This document shows, piece by piece, positions 43,769-53,046 of a stretch of DNA of 64,000 nucleotides. A program made the translations under genes and the position numbers. The notes below the pieces were generated by a model. It was given only the letters and a program-made list of their open reading frames with translations, was not told the DNA's origin and searched no databases. The stretch is from Mariniflexile sp. AS56 (GTDB lineage Bacteria; Bacteroidota; Bacteroidia; Flavobacteriales; Flavobacteriaceae): the NCBI RefSeq assembly GCF_030552475.1, contig NZ_JAUPED010000004.1, positions 62,001 through 126,000 of the forward strand, written 5' to 3'. Position 1 is the stretch's first letter. Every line of letters begins with the position of its first letter.

Positions 43769-45343
43769 ATGACATTGATGCAATGGTTTATCTTCATCCT
43801 AATTATTCAAGTAATCCACGGTTTAGGTACTTGGAAATTATACATTAAAGCAGGAAGACAGGCATGGGAAGCTTTTGTACCAGTCTATAACGCGGTTGTA
43901 TTAATGAGAATTATTAATCGTCCGTGGTGGTGGGTTATCTTATTATTTTTACCTGTAGTTAACATGATAATGCTTGCCGTAGTTTGGGTTGAAACCGCTC
44001 GTAGTTTTGGCAAAAACAGCAACTTAGACACTTTTTTAGCCGTTATTTCTTTAGGGTTTTATAACTTTTATTTGAATTACGCTACCGATGTTACATATAT
44101 TGAGAACAGAAGCTTACAACCTAAATCTGGCGCTGGCGATTGGGTAAGTTCTATTCTATTTGCCATTGTAGCCGCTACTATTGTACATACTTATTTTATT
44201 CAACCGTTTACCATTCCATCATCTTCATTAGAAAAATCATTATTAGTAGGCGATTTTCTATTTGTTAGTAAGTTTCATTATGGTGCACGTGTGCCAATGA
44301 CCACTGTTGGAGCACCTATGGTACATGATACTATTCCATTTTTACAAAAGAAATCATACGTATTTGATGACCACAAAGGAAGTAACTCGTGGAAAAACAA
44401 ATTACAATTACCCTATCTTAGAATTCCTGGGTTCGAGGATATTGAAAGAAACGATATCGTAGTTTTCAATCAACCTGCGGATACCTTGTTGGACATGAAC
44501 AATTTTCGTCCAGACAGAAACTATTACAAACCAATCGACAAAAAAACCAACCTTGTAAAACGTTGTGTGGGTGTTGCAGGTGACTCTTTAGAAGTTCGAG
44601 ACGGGTTTGTTTACATCAACGGGAAGAAAAACGAATTACCAGATAGAGCGCACTTACAATTTAGCTACTACGTACAACCTAAAACATCGCAATTCAACCC
44701 ACTTTTCCTAAAGGAACGTTATGACATTACTGATGGTTTTGGCATTATTCCTAACTCTAACAACACCTATTATTTCTCTGCCATTTCAGATGAAGCTTTA
44801 GATAAATTTAAAGACAACCCCAATGTGGTAAGCATCACACCTAACATCCAAGAGAAAGGTGTTAGAGACTCCAATATTTTTCCACACGACCCTAATTACA
44901 ATTGGAATGTTGACTTTTTTGGTCCATTATACATTCCTGAAGCTGGAAAAACAATAGACATCAACCTAAACGTATTACCTCTTTACAAACGTGTAATTAC
45001 AGAATATGAGCACAATACGCTGCAAGTAAAAGGGAATCAGATTTTAATAAATGGTGCGGTAGCAACTACCTACACCTTCAAACAAAATTATTATTGGATG
45101 ATGGGTGATAACCGCCATAATTCCATAGATGCTAGAGCTTGGGGCTTTGTACCATTCGATCACGTTGTTGGTAAACCTGTATTTATCTGGATGAGTTGGG
45201 ATGGTAAAAAACCACGTTGGGATCGTTTCTTCACAACTGTAAGCGGTACAGGTAAGGCAACCTCTTTCCTAATTCCTTTTCTTATTTTAGCATTAGCATG
45301 GTTCGGGTTTAACAAATGGAGAGCCAGAAAACAAAACAGTTAA
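43769..45343 (+). CDS. lepB: Signal peptidase I, long Bacteroidota form
   Basis: The 524-residue enzyme has an N-terminal membrane region of several helices (about 1-110, DUF5684-like) before the peptidase domain. The catalytic Ser is in FTIPSSSLEKSL, the Lys in KRCVGVAGDSLEV, and the C-terminal box is GDNRHNSIDARAWGFV. A membrane helix follows at the end (FLIPFLILALAWFGF). The large insertion between the catalytic boxes is usual for this phylum. It removes signal peptides from exported proteins. Confidence 0.95.
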   Translation: MTLMQWFIFILIIQVIHGLGTWKLYIKAGRQAWEAFVPVYNAVVLMRIINRPWWWVILLFLPVVNMIMLAVVWVETARSFGKNSNLDTFLAVISLGFYNFYLNYATDVTYIENRSLQPKSGAGDWVSSILFAIVAATIVHTYFIQPFTIPSSSLEKSLLVGDFLFVSKFHYGARVPMTTVGAPMVHDTIPFLQKKSYVFDDHKGSNSWKNKLQLPYLRIPGFEDIERNDIVVFNQPADTLLDMNNFRPDRNYYKPIDKKTNLVKRCVGVAGDSLEVRDGFVYINGKKNELPDRAHLQFSYYVQPKTSQFNPLFLKERYDITDGFGIIPNSNNTYYFSAISDEALDKFKDNPNVVSITPNIQEKGVRDSNIFPHDPNYNWNVDFFGPLYIPEAGKTIDINLNVLPLYKRVITEYEHNTLQVKGNQILINGAVATTYTFKQNYYWMMGDNRHNSIDARAWGFVPFDHVVGKPVFIWMSWDGKKPRWDRFFTTVSGTGKATSFLIPFLILALAWFGFNKWRARKQNS

Positions 45344-45349
45344 GACGTA

Positions 45350-45369
45350 ATTCCCGCGAAAGCGGGAAT
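45350..45369. terminator. Short GC-rich palindrome after lepB
   Basis: ATTCCCGC-GAAA-GCGGGAAT forms an 8-bp stem with a stable GAAA loop, followed by CTCTTTCATTT. It may be the lepB terminator or a REP-like dispersed palindrome. A second, weaker inverted repeat (ATTCTTGCT at 45402-45410 and AGCAAGAAT at 45432-45440) follows before the WbqC gene. Confidence 0.55.
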
Positions 45370-45455
45370 CTCTTTCATTTCATCTGAATTATTCTTGAAG
45401 GATTCTTGCTATAATACATATTGAAAAGAAAAGCAAGAATGAAAGAAGACAATAA

Positions 45456-46079
45456 ATGAACATTATAATACACCCCACATACCTTCCAAACATCGCGCAT
45501 TTTGTAGCTATTGCAAAAGCAGAACATGTTATGTTTGAAGTGGACGATAATTTTCTAAAACAAACCTACAGAAACCGTGCTTATATTTATGGAGCAAACG
45601 GCATACTGGCGCTAAACATTCCTGTAATACACACACAAAAAAACAGGCAAAAGTACCGCGATGTTAAAATTTTTAATGAAACCAAATGGCAAGATTTACA
45701 TTGGAAATCATTACTTTCTGCTTACAGAACCTCACCTTTCTTTGAGTTTTATGAAGATGAATTACAGCCTTTATTCAACCAAAAAGAAGATTATATTTTA
45801 GATTATAATTTAAAATGTTTTGAAGTTATTTGTGACTGTTTACAGCTTGATTTAGAGACTTCAAAGTCTGAAGTATACCAGAAAACAATTGAAAACACTT
45901 CTGATTACAGACCTTTGGTAAACGCCAAAAAAGAGGAAGCACAAACATTTGACACCTATACTCAAGTATTTAGCTATAAACATGGTTTTATACCAAACTT
46001 AAGTATCTTAGATTTATTATTTAATGAAGGCCCAAACGCCTTAAGTTATTTAGAAGCTCAAACTTTAGCGCCTTTATAA
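45456..46079 (+). CDS. WbqC-family protein
   Basis: The 207-residue protein has family features YLPNIAHFVAIAKAE, FLKQTYRNRAYIYGANG and WQDLHWKSLLSAYRTSPFFEFYED. WbqC-like proteins are linked to glycan biosynthesis in some bacteria, but the reaction is not known. It overlaps the next gene by one base. Confidence 0.85.
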   Translation: MNIIIHPTYLPNIAHFVAIAKAEHVMFEVDDNFLKQTYRNRAYIYGANGILALNIPVIHTQKNRQKYRDVKIFNETKWQDLHWKSLLSAYRTSPFFEFYEDELQPLFNQKEDYILDYNLKCFEVICDCLQLDLETSKSEVYQKTIENTSDYRPLVNAKKEEAQTFDTYTQVFSYKHGFIPNLSILDLLFNEGPNALSYLEAQTLAPL

Positions 46080-46387
46080 TGTTACAAACTGTTGCACATT
46101 ACGGTTGCCATTTTTTAATTCCGTTAGCGGTGGCATTGCTTTTTTATAAATCGAATTGGAAATTCGCCTACCTTATCATGGTTTTAGGAATGCTAATAGA
46201 TTTAGATCACCTTTTGTCTAACCCCATTTTCGATCCTAACAGATGCAGCATTAACTTCCACCCGCTACACACCTATTACGCTATGGGTCTTTATGTTTTA
46301 CTTTTAATTCCGAAGAAAACCAGATTGATTGGTTTAGGTTTGGTGATACACATTATTGCTGATACAGTAGATTGCTCACTCATGTAG
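46079..46387 (+). CDS. DUF6122-type small membrane protein
   Basis: The 102-residue protein has about three membrane helices and His/Asp clusters (HYGCHFLIP, MLIDLDHLLS, NFHPLHTYYA, HIIADTVDC). These resemble a small membrane-bound metal site, as in the YdjM/DUF457 hydrolase-like family. Its function is unknown. The start overlaps the WbqC stop (TAATG). Confidence 0.8.
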   Translation: MLQTVAHYGCHFLIPLAVALLFYKSNWKFAYLIMVLGMLIDLDHLLSNPIFDPNRCSINFHPLHTYYAMGLYVLLLIPKKTRLIGLGLVIHIIADTVDCSLM

Positions 46388-46447
46388 TTTTTGCAGCTGC
46401 GCATGTTCTAAGCTAAAGGAAATTTTATTGAATACTACGTCTGTAAA

Positions 46448-47473
46448 CTACTCTCCCAGACTCAAAGTCGCCATAATAGGATAATGATCGGAATACAGCT
46501 GATTATAGGCTTTAAACCCATTTACAGCAAAGGCTTCATCTGAAAAGATATAATCAATACGTACTGGAAAGAATTTGAATTCATAAGTACGCCCAAACCC
46601 ATTTCCTGCTTCCTTAAACGTATCATTTAAATCTCCTTTAATTTTTCGGTATACATAAGAATAGGCCGTATTATTAAAGTCACCACAAATAATCGTCTTA
46701 TAATGGCATTGTTTTTTATGCTCTAAAAATATCTCCGATTGAAACTGCTGTCTCTTAAAAGTGTTTTCAACTTGCTTAAAAATACGAGTCGTACTTTCTT
46801 GCTTTAGTTTTTCAACATCCGTATCAATTTTCAAAGATTGAAGGTGAATATTGTACACGCGAATGGTATCCTTCCCTTTAACAACATCAACAAAAATACC
46901 GTTATTAAATGTGTTTGGAAATTCTAAAGAACCCGAATTTATAATTGGAAATTTGGATAATATAGCTTGCCCATTCTGTATTTTTTTACCAGAAATTTTT
47001 TGAAATTTATGGTTAAAGAAAGACAAATCGACTTGATCATTAGGTCGATAATCTTGAATACACAAAATATCTGGGGCTTCTGTTTTCACAAAATCGACTA
47101 TCTTAGTATCTATATGTTTATCTGGAATCCAATCATACAAATTAAACAAACGCACGTTGTAATTCATCACCTTTATGTTATTGGCGTTTTCAATCTTTTT
47201 TGAAGAAGCAAATCGATACAACGACCCAAATACCATCTGGCCAATTAAAAGTATCACCAGTGACACCATAAGTTGTTTTCTAACCCGAAGTAACCAGTAT
47301 AGAAAAAACAATACATTTAAGAGAATTAAAAAAGGCACACTTAAACTAAGTACAGATAGTACCGAAAAGGTTCTAGGAGGTAAAAAAGGTAAGGCATAAG
47401 CAAGCAATAGAACAACCGCAACCAATACATTGATGACGTAGATGATCTTATTAATGATGCTTAAATTTTTCAT
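46448..47473 (-). CDS. Membrane-anchored endonuclease/exonuclease/phosphatase-family protein
   Basis: The 341-residue protein has three membrane helices in its first ~95 residues, then an EEP domain: VMNYNVRLFN, DILCIQDY, CGDFNNTAYS and SDHYPIMATL. The usual catalytic QE pair appears as QD, which may weaken metal binding. It is 1 bp from the rhomboid gene upstream and ends a long minus-strand unit. The substrate is unknown. Confidence 0.88.
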   Translation of the reverse strand: MKNLSIINKIIYVINVLVAVVLLLAYALPFLPPRTFSVLSVLSLSVPFLILLNVLFFLYWLLRVRKQLMVSLVILLIGQMVFGSLYRFASSKKIENANNIKVMNYNVRLFNLYDWIPDKHIDTKIVDFVKTEAPDILCIQDYRPNDQVDLSFFNHKFQKISGKKIQNGQAILSKFPIINSGSLEFPNTFNNGIFVDVVKGKDTIRVYNIHLQSLKIDTDVEKLKQESTTRIFKQVENTFKRQQFQSEIFLEHKKQCHYKTIICGDFNNTAYSYVYRKIKGDLNDTFKEAGNGFGRTYEFKFFPVRIDYIFSDEAFAVNGFKAYNQLYSDHYPIMATLSLGE

Positions 47474-47474
47474 G

Positions 47475-48335
47475 CTACTTCCCTGCCCTAAATAAAAATT
47501 CTTTTTCTGCAGCCGTTAAACTATCATAACCGCTTTTACTTATTTTATCTAAAATAACGTCAATTTGCTTTTGATTATTAAACTCACTAAAATCACCTTT
47601 AGTATAACCGCCAACTTTACTTTTATTTTTATGAACTGTTTTTAATGGTCCTTTTTTTGAAGCCTTGAAGGTATTGATAATAATATCAACCAAACGCTCA
47701 AAACCTTTACCAATATCATCACCTTTTAATAATTGTTTTGCGTAAAAATAGCCTAATAAAGCACCACCCAAATGAGCCAAATTTCCTCCGGCATTTCCGC
47801 CTGCAGGATTACTAATTCCGCTAACAACACCAAAAAGATCTAAAAGCACAATGGCTAAGCCAACATACCACAGTTTTATGTTGAACATAAAAAACCGCAC
47901 ATCTTGATTGGGCATATAAGCACAAAGAAAAATTAATAAGGCTCGCACTGCAGCTGATGCACCAACTAAACTAGAATTGGCACCAAATACACTTGGAAAT
48001 AAAGTGTAGCAAACCATAAACAATAGTCCGCCAGACATGGCTCCAAGAAAGTATATATTCAAAGCCATTTTAGGACTAAATAAATTTAAAAACATACGCC
48101 CTATAAAATACAACCAAAGCATATTGAACAGGATATGAAAAAAATCATAATGCACAAAAGCATAGCTAACTATTGCCCAAGGCTTCAGAACAAAATCGCC
48201 TAAATTACTTGGCAACTCAAACCAATTTAAACTTATAAGAAATCTAAGAATATACACAACTGCATTCACAGCTATAATTCTTTCTAACACATTAAGGTTA
48301 GCTAATTTATATTTTATGTCTTGTGTTATAGTCAT
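47475..48335 (-). CDS. Rhomboid-family intramembrane serine protease (second of a pair)
   Basis: The protein is 286 residues from the ATG at 48335, which overlaps the stop of the upstream rhomboid gene as TAATG; a TTG three codons earlier is less likely. Six membrane helices are expected. The catalytic Ser is in LVGASAAVRA and the His in NLAHLGGALLGY; WLYFIGRMF is in the expected L1 region. A basic C-terminal tail extends into the cytoplasm. The last Gly of GxSG is Ala here. Confidence 0.9.
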   Translation of the reverse strand: MTITQDIKYKLANLNVLERIIAVNAVVYILRFLISLNWFELPSNLGDFVLKPWAIVSYAFVHYDFFHILFNMLWLYFIGRMFLNLFSPKMALNIYFLGAMSGGLLFMVCYTLFPSVFGANSSLVGASAAVRALLIFLCAYMPNQDVRFFMFNIKLWYVGLAIVLLDLFGVVSGISNPAGGNAGGNLAHLGGALLGYFYAKQLLKGDDIGKGFERLVDIIINTFKASKKGPLKTVHKNKSKVGGYTKGDFSEFNNQKQIDVILDKISKSGYDSLTAAEKEFLFRAGK

Positions 48336-49102
48336 TAATCCCAACGGTTTCCGTTAAACTGATACTTCTTCCAATACCACATAATAATAAAGCCAGTAAG
48401 TGCCCCACCAACGTGCGCCATATAAGCCGTGTTACTAGGACTAAAAAAGGACTGTCCTGTAACCCCTGAAATTAAATCTAAAATAATAATACCAGGTATA
48501 AAATACTTCGCTTTTATAGGGATAGGCAAAAATATAAGCATCAATTCAGCATTTGGGTTCATCATCGCAAAAGCAACCATAACACCCATAATACAGCCTG
48601 AAGCACCTACCATTGATGCATTAAACACAGGGAATATATTTTGTAATTCCGCGAGTTGTGCTTGAGACACACCTCCAAAAACCTTGTTACTAGTAAGCAT
48701 TTCTGTTATTTGACCAGGATTTAACCCCGAAGCAATTAAAGAATTATAACTTGGCAAGTATTGGAAATAATAATATCCAACTTGCAAAGCAACAGCCCCT
48801 AAACCTGCCGAAAAATAAATGAATAAAAACCGTTTAGAGCCTAAAGCCTGCTCTACCGGCGATCCAAACATCCACAAAGCAAACATGTTAAACAACAAGT
48901 GCATGATGCTAAAATCATCCAAATAAGCCCCACCATGCATAAACATATGCGTTATAATTTGCCAAGGTTGAAACAAATCGTTCTTTGGAAAGTACATGGC
49001 GAACCATTCGTAAAAAGCCCCGTTTGCAACAAACAACGTTCCAACAAACATCAGGACGTTAATTATTATTAAATGCTTAACGGTTTCAGAAATTCGCATC
49101 AT
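48335..49102 (-). CDS. Rhomboid-family intramembrane serine protease (first of a pair)
   Basis: The 255-residue membrane protease has the catalytic Ser in MVGASGCIMG and the His in YMAHVGGALTG, and the HxxxN-type segment MHLLFNMFALWMFG. It lies 3 bp after mutL and is coupled to the second rhomboid gene. The substrate is unknown. Confidence 0.92.
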   Translation of the reverse strand: MMRISETVKHLIIINVLMFVGTLFVANGAFYEWFAMYFPKNDLFQPWQIITHMFMHGGAYLDDFSIMHLLFNMFALWMFGSPVEQALGSKRFLFIYFSAGLGAVALQVGYYYFQYLPSYNSLIASGLNPGQITEMLTSNKVFGGVSQAQLAELQNIFPVFNASMVGASGCIMGVMVAFAMMNPNAELMLIFLPIPIKAKYFIPGIIILDLISGVTGQSFFSPSNTAYMAHVGGALTGFIIMWYWKKYQFNGNRWD

Positions 49103-49105
49103 AGT

Positions 49106-50959
49106 TTATATAAATTTTTTATCTAATTCATCCACACTCATCGTTATAAATGTGGTTCGATTAGTTGGTGATACATTGGGTTCCTTACATGCAAATAGTT
49201 TATTTACTAAATGCTCTTGCTCATCTTTTTGTAATGATTGTCCGGCTTTAATAGCTAAACTTTTCGACATCGATTTTGCTAATAAATCGGTAGCGCTAAA
49301 ATGCGTATCGGGCACTTCATTTTCAACATCACTAATTAATTGTTCTAAAATAATAGACACTTCACTCTCTGGAACAGTTACGGGAACGCCTGTAATTTCA
49401 ATAGTTTCATTAGTAACGTTTGAAAACACAAAACCAGTATGTTCTAAATCTTCTTTTAATTGGTTTATAATTTGAATTTCCTGTGAAGAAAAATGCAATT
49501 CTAACGGAAACAACAATTGCTGACTCACACCTTCCTTAATTGTTAAATTCTTTAGAAAGTCTTCATACAAAATACGTTGATGCGCCCGATGCTGATCGAT
49601 AACCAACATACCCGATTTAATCGTGCTTACAATGTACTTATTATGTAGTTGGTAAGTCGTTTTTGTTTGTTCTATTTTATTATCATCTCCAAAAGCAGAA
49701 ATGGTTGTTTCTTCACTTTCAAAATGAACTTCGCTAAAATCGTGGTCTGTTTTTGTTCCTTTCGACTCTAACCCCACATACAAACTATCCCAGTTGGATG
49801 TCGATTGCTTTTTAAAAGTGGGTGTTTGTTTTACTGCTGTATAGTTATTCTCCTTAAACGGATTATAACTTCTATCCACCTCAATAACAGGTGTATTTGA
49901 TTCTTTATTACCAAAATTGTATGGCGTATCTAAATTAGCATCACGCTCAAAATCAAGAACGGGAGCTATATTAAATTGCCCTAAACTATGTTTTACTGCC
50001 GATCGTAACAAGGCGTAAAGCGTATGCTCATCATCAAACTTTATTTCTGTTTTTGTGGGATGAATGTTGATATCAATTGTTTGTGGATCGACCGTTAAAT
50101 TTAAAAAATAACTGGGATGGTTACCACTTTTAAGTAAACCTTCGAATGCCGAACAAATGGCGTGATTTAAATACGGACTTTTAATAAAACGATCGTTCAC
50201 AAAAAAGTATTGCTCGCCTCTTGTTTTTTTGGCGTATTCTGGTTTACCTACAAAGCCCGAAATATTTAAAACTTCGGTTTCTTCTTCAACAGGCACCAGT
50301 TTTTCGTTTGTTTTATTTCCGAAGATATTAACAATACGCTGTCTATAATTGCTAATAGGCAGGTTAAACGATTCGCTTCCGTTGTTGTATAAAGCGAAAC
50401 TAATAGAAGGATGCGCCAAAGCTACACGATGAAACTCATCGAAAACATGGCGTAATTCTACCGTATTGGATTTTAAAAAATTACGACGCGCCGGAATATT
50501 ATAAAACAGGTTTTTAACAGAAATAGAAGTTCCTTTTGGTGTTACCACAACCTCTTGAGATACAATGGTACTGCCTTCTATCACAATACTATTCCCAACT
50601 TCATCTTGCTCTTGCTTGGTTTTCAACTCTACATGCGCAATAGCAGCAATACTCGCCAAGGCTTCCCCTCGAAACCCTTTGGTATTTAAATGAAAAAGAT
50701 CGTCTGCAGTTCGAATTTTAGAAGTGGCATGACGTTCGAAACTCAAACGCGCATCGGTTGTACTCATGCCTTTACCGTTATCGATCACTTGAACGAGGGT
50801 TTTACCAGCGTCTTTTATAATAAGTTTGATAATGGATGCATCGGCATCTATAGCATTCTCCAATAGCTCTTTAACTACCGAAGCAGGACGTTGTACAACT
50901 TCTCCAGCAGCTATTTGATTTGCTACATGATCTGGTAATAGCTGTATAATGTCTGCCAT
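49106..50959 (-). CDS. mutL: DNA mismatch repair protein MutL
   Basis: The 617-residue protein has GHKL ATPase motifs: VVKELLENAIDADA, VIDNGKGM and TKGFRGEALASI. A variable linker (about 340-430) leads to the C-terminal dimerization domain. The endonuclease motif region reads DQHRAHQRILYED, differing from the classical DQHA(X)2E(X)4E at two positions. It links MutS recognition to strand removal. It follows a small membrane protein gene by 3 bp. Confidence 0.96.
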   Translation of the reverse strand: MADIIQLLPDHVANQIAAGEVVQRPASVVKELLENAIDADASIIKLIIKDAGKTLVQVIDNGKGMSTTDARLSFERHATSKIRTADDLFHLNTKGFRGEALASIAAIAHVELKTKQEQDEVGNSIVIEGSTIVSQEVVVTPKGTSISVKNLFYNIPARRNFLKSNTVELRHVFDEFHRVALAHPSISFALYNNGSESFNLPISNYRQRIVNIFGNKTNEKLVPVEEETEVLNISGFVGKPEYAKKTRGEQYFFVNDRFIKSPYLNHAICSAFEGLLKSGNHPSYFLNLTVDPQTIDINIHPTKTEIKFDDEHTLYALLRSAVKHSLGQFNIAPVLDFERDANLDTPYNFGNKESNTPVIEVDRSYNPFKENNYTAVKQTPTFKKQSTSNWDSLYVGLESKGTKTDHDFSEVHFESEETTISAFGDDNKIEQTKTTYQLHNKYIVSTIKSGMLVIDQHRAHQRILYEDFLKNLTIKEGVSQQLLFPLELHFSSQEIQIINQLKEDLEHTGFVFSNVTNETIEITGVPVTVPESEVSIILEQLISDVENEVPDTHFSATDLLAKSMSKSLAIKAGQSLQKDEQEHLVNKLFACKEPNVSPTNRTTFITMSVDELDKKFI

Positions 50960-50962
50960 GTA

Positions 50963-51250
50963 TTATTTAGAAAAGAATATAGATAAATCGAATTCGATAA
51001 TTGCTAAAAATATTAAAACCAGCACCGCAACAATAATTAAAATACGTTTATCGGCTTTTTTGTCTGGGTTATTTTTAAGGTCGTCGAAAGCGTTTACAAT
51101 CTTAGTTTTAAGCCCTGTATTGCCTCCAACCGTTTTTCTATATTCGTCAAATTTATGTTTAATTTCGAACGGATTACCGGCACCTTTATCGTCAAAATAA
51201 CGCGGTGTATAGCTAAACTTCTTGTTTTTTCTTGGTTTTAAAATGCCCAT
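50963..51250 (-). CDS. Small single-pass membrane protein upstream of mutL
   Basis: The 95-residue protein has a basic soluble N-terminus (MGILKPRKNKKFSYTPRYFD) and one C-terminal membrane helix (RILIIVAVLVLIFLAI). Similar proteins near ribH in flavobacteria are sometimes misnamed riboflavin synthase beta subunit; nothing here supports that. Function is unknown. Confidence 0.75.
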   Translation of the reverse strand: MGILKPRKNKKFSYTPRYFDDKGAGNPFEIKHKFDEYRKTVGGNTGLKTKIVNAFDDLKNNPDKKADKRILIIVAVLVLIFLAIIEFDLSIFFSK

Positions 51251-51267
51251 AATTTCTAAGTTTTTGG

Positions 51268-51522
51268 TTACATGTATTTCTTATCGAGTAAATACATGCA
51301 AATCAATAATAATACCAAAACTATAATGAGTGTTCGTATTGGCATAGCGCCCTTAACTTTTCGGGTTCTTTCGCTATTGCGTTTCCACTTAGCAGCAAAG
51401 TCTTTATCCTTAGAGTCTTCTAAGTGAGTATCTAAAACCTTTTCTTTTGAAAGGGAAGGTCGAAAATTAAAGGTTTTATGTTTGTTTTGCTTCAACAAAG
51501 TGAATACGTTCTTATCCCTCAA
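51268..51522 (-). CDS. Small single-pass membrane protein
   Basis: The 84-residue protein has a charged N-terminal region and one C-terminal helix (TLIIVLVLLLICMYLL) ending in DKKYM. It resembles its downstream neighbour in layout but not in sequence, and lies 17 bp from it. Function is unknown. Confidence 0.72.
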   Translation of the reverse strand: MRDKNVFTLLKQNKHKTFNFRPSLSKEKVLDTHLEDSKDKDFAAKWKRNSERTRKVKGAMPIRTLIIVLVLLLICMYLLDKKYM

Positions 51523-51580
51523 AAATACTTAAAAATAGGCAGAAACCGAAGATTGAAATGCTAAAAAATTCCAAAAAATA

Positions 51581-51630
51581 AATTCCAAATTCCATAAACG
51601 TATAACTATACCCTATTGGAATTTGGAATT
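51581..51630 (-). terminator. Inverted repeat after ribH
   Basis: Perfect 14-base arms (AATTCCAAATTCCA and complement) surround 22 bases; on the minus strand a T-rich stretch follows. It is probably the ribH terminator, 18 bp after the stop. Confidence 0.65.
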
Positions 51631-51648
51631 ATAAAATTGTTTGTTTTA

Positions 51649-52134
51649 TTAACTGTTTTTACGCAGTTCAGCCATTTTAATAGCAGCGATAGCCGCTTCT
51701 GTTCCTTTATTACCGTGTTTCCCGCCAGAACGATCGATAGATTGCTGCATGGTATTATCTGTAAGTACACAGAAAATCACAGGAGTTTCATTCATCACAT
51801 TCAGGTCTTTAATACCTTGAGTAACGCCTTCACACACAAAATCGAAATGTTTGGTCTCGCCTTGAATAACGCAACCAATAGCAATAACGGCATTTACCAT
51901 TTGTTGCTGCATTTTTTTACTTCCGTAGATAAGTTCAAAACTACCTGGAACATCCCAACGGATGATGTTACTTGGCAATGCACCATTTTCTATAAGCGCA
52001 TCATATGCCCCTTGGTACAAACCTTCAGTGATTGTATCGTTCCATTCTGAAACAACAATCCCAAATCGAAACTTGTTCGCATTTGGGATTGTTGTTTTAT
52101 CGTAATCAGATAAATTTTTGTTTACGGTCGCCAT
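51649..52134 (-). CDS. ribH: 6,7-dimethyl-8-ribityllumazine synthase
   Basis: The protein is 161 residues from the ATG at 52134; the longer frame begins with TTG inside the upstream gene. Motifs are FGIVVSEWNDTIT, WDVPGSFELIYG, AIGCVIQGETKHFDFV and GVLTDNT-like FCVLTDNTMQQ. It condenses ribulose-derived dihydroxybutanone phosphate with the ribityl pyrimidine in riboflavin synthesis. Confidence 0.96.
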   Translation of the reverse strand: MATVNKNLSDYDKTTIPNANKFRFGIVVSEWNDTITEGLYQGAYDALIENGALPSNIIRWDVPGSFELIYGSKKMQQQMVNAVIAIGCVIQGETKHFDFVCEGVTQGIKDLNVMNETPVIFCVLTDNTMQQSIDRSGGKHGNKGTEAAIAAIKMAELRKNS

Positions 52135-52135
52135 A

Positions 52136-52906
52136 TTATTTACCTGCCAATACCTGAGCTTTACCAATAAAAACGTCTATGGTTCCAGCTTCAGATGCGT
52201 TTGGAAATTCTTCTTTTATCTTATTAAAATAAGTAAGCGCTTTATCTGCTTTACCTAATTCTAAAGCAATCACCCCTGCTTTGTATAAATACATAGGTGT
52301 TGTATATTCGTTATTACGTAATTCAGCAGCTTGCTCATAATAATCTAAAGCATCTTCAGATTGATTTAATTGTGCAAATGCATCACCAATATTACCTTTA
52401 GATAACGGAGCTAATATTTCATCATCACTTTTAAAATCACTTAAATACTTAATAGCATTTTTGTAATCTTTTAAATGTAAATACGCAGTACCCGCATAGT
52501 AGTTCGCTAAGTTAGCAGATGGTGTACCACCGTGTTCTTCAATAACGTCTAACATTCCAAATTTACCTTCACCACCTTTTAAGGCTAAAGTATAAAGTGA
52601 ATCTTTAGCAGTACCGTTTACAGCATCGTTAAAGTATTTTTGCGCTTGGAACATATCGTTCATCGCAGTAACTTGTTTTGGCTTAGACACAAACTCGTTG
52701 TAACCTAAATATCCTAAAACAACTACAGCTACAATACCTATTATAACAAAGATATATTTTTGGTTCTTTTCAACAAACTCTTCTGTTTTTGATGCAGATT
52801 CATCAAGTGTATTAAAAACTTCAGCAGTAGTAGAATGTTGTTCTACTTCTTCTACCTTTTCTTCTTTTGTTTTTGGTTTGTAACCTCTTTTATTATAAGT
52901 CGCCAT
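52136..52906 (-). CDS. Membrane-anchored tetratricopeptide repeat protein (YfgM-like)
   Basis: The 256-residue protein has a short cytoplasmic segment, one membrane helix (about residues 51-70, YIFVIIGIVAVVVLGYLGY) and periplasmic TPR units (ANYYAGTAYLHLKDYKNAIKYL; DALDYYEQAAEL; ALELGKADKALTYFNKIKEEFP). YfgM-type proteins work with secretion chaperones; that role is inferred. It is 1 bp before ribH. Confidence 0.88.
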   Translation of the reverse strand: MATYNKRGYKPKTKEEKVEEVEQHSTTAEVFNTLDESASKTEEFVEKNQKYIFVIIGIVAVVVLGYLGYNEFVSKPKQVTAMNDMFQAQKYFNDAVNGTAKDSLYTLALKGGEGKFGMLDVIEEHGGTPSANLANYYAGTAYLHLKDYKNAIKYLSDFKSDDEILAPLSKGNIGDAFAQLNQSEDALDYYEQAAELRNNEYTTPMYLYKAGVIALELGKADKALTYFNKIKEEFPNASEAGTIDVFIGKAQVLAGK

Positions 52907-52933
52907 GTATAGTGTCTAAATTTTAATGCGCCG

Positions 52934-52941
52934 CAAAAATA
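52934..52941 (-). promoter_or_regulatory. Candidate -7 element for the TPR-ribH unit
   Basis: On the minus strand TATTTTTG matches TAnnTTTG, 27 bp before the TPR start. No clear TTG was found at the expected distance. Confidence 0.4.
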
Positions 52942-53046
52942 TAATTTTTCTTCATAACTAAAAGGGTATTTATTTGATATTTTTCAATAATTTGCACATC
53001 CTTTTAAAGAGTCACCATTCTTTATACCGTTTAAGCTATCTTTTTT

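Noticed and set aside
51616-52050. Plus-strand open frame of 144 codons opposite ribH
   Set aside because: ribH on the minus strand has all family motifs, so this is the mirror frame.
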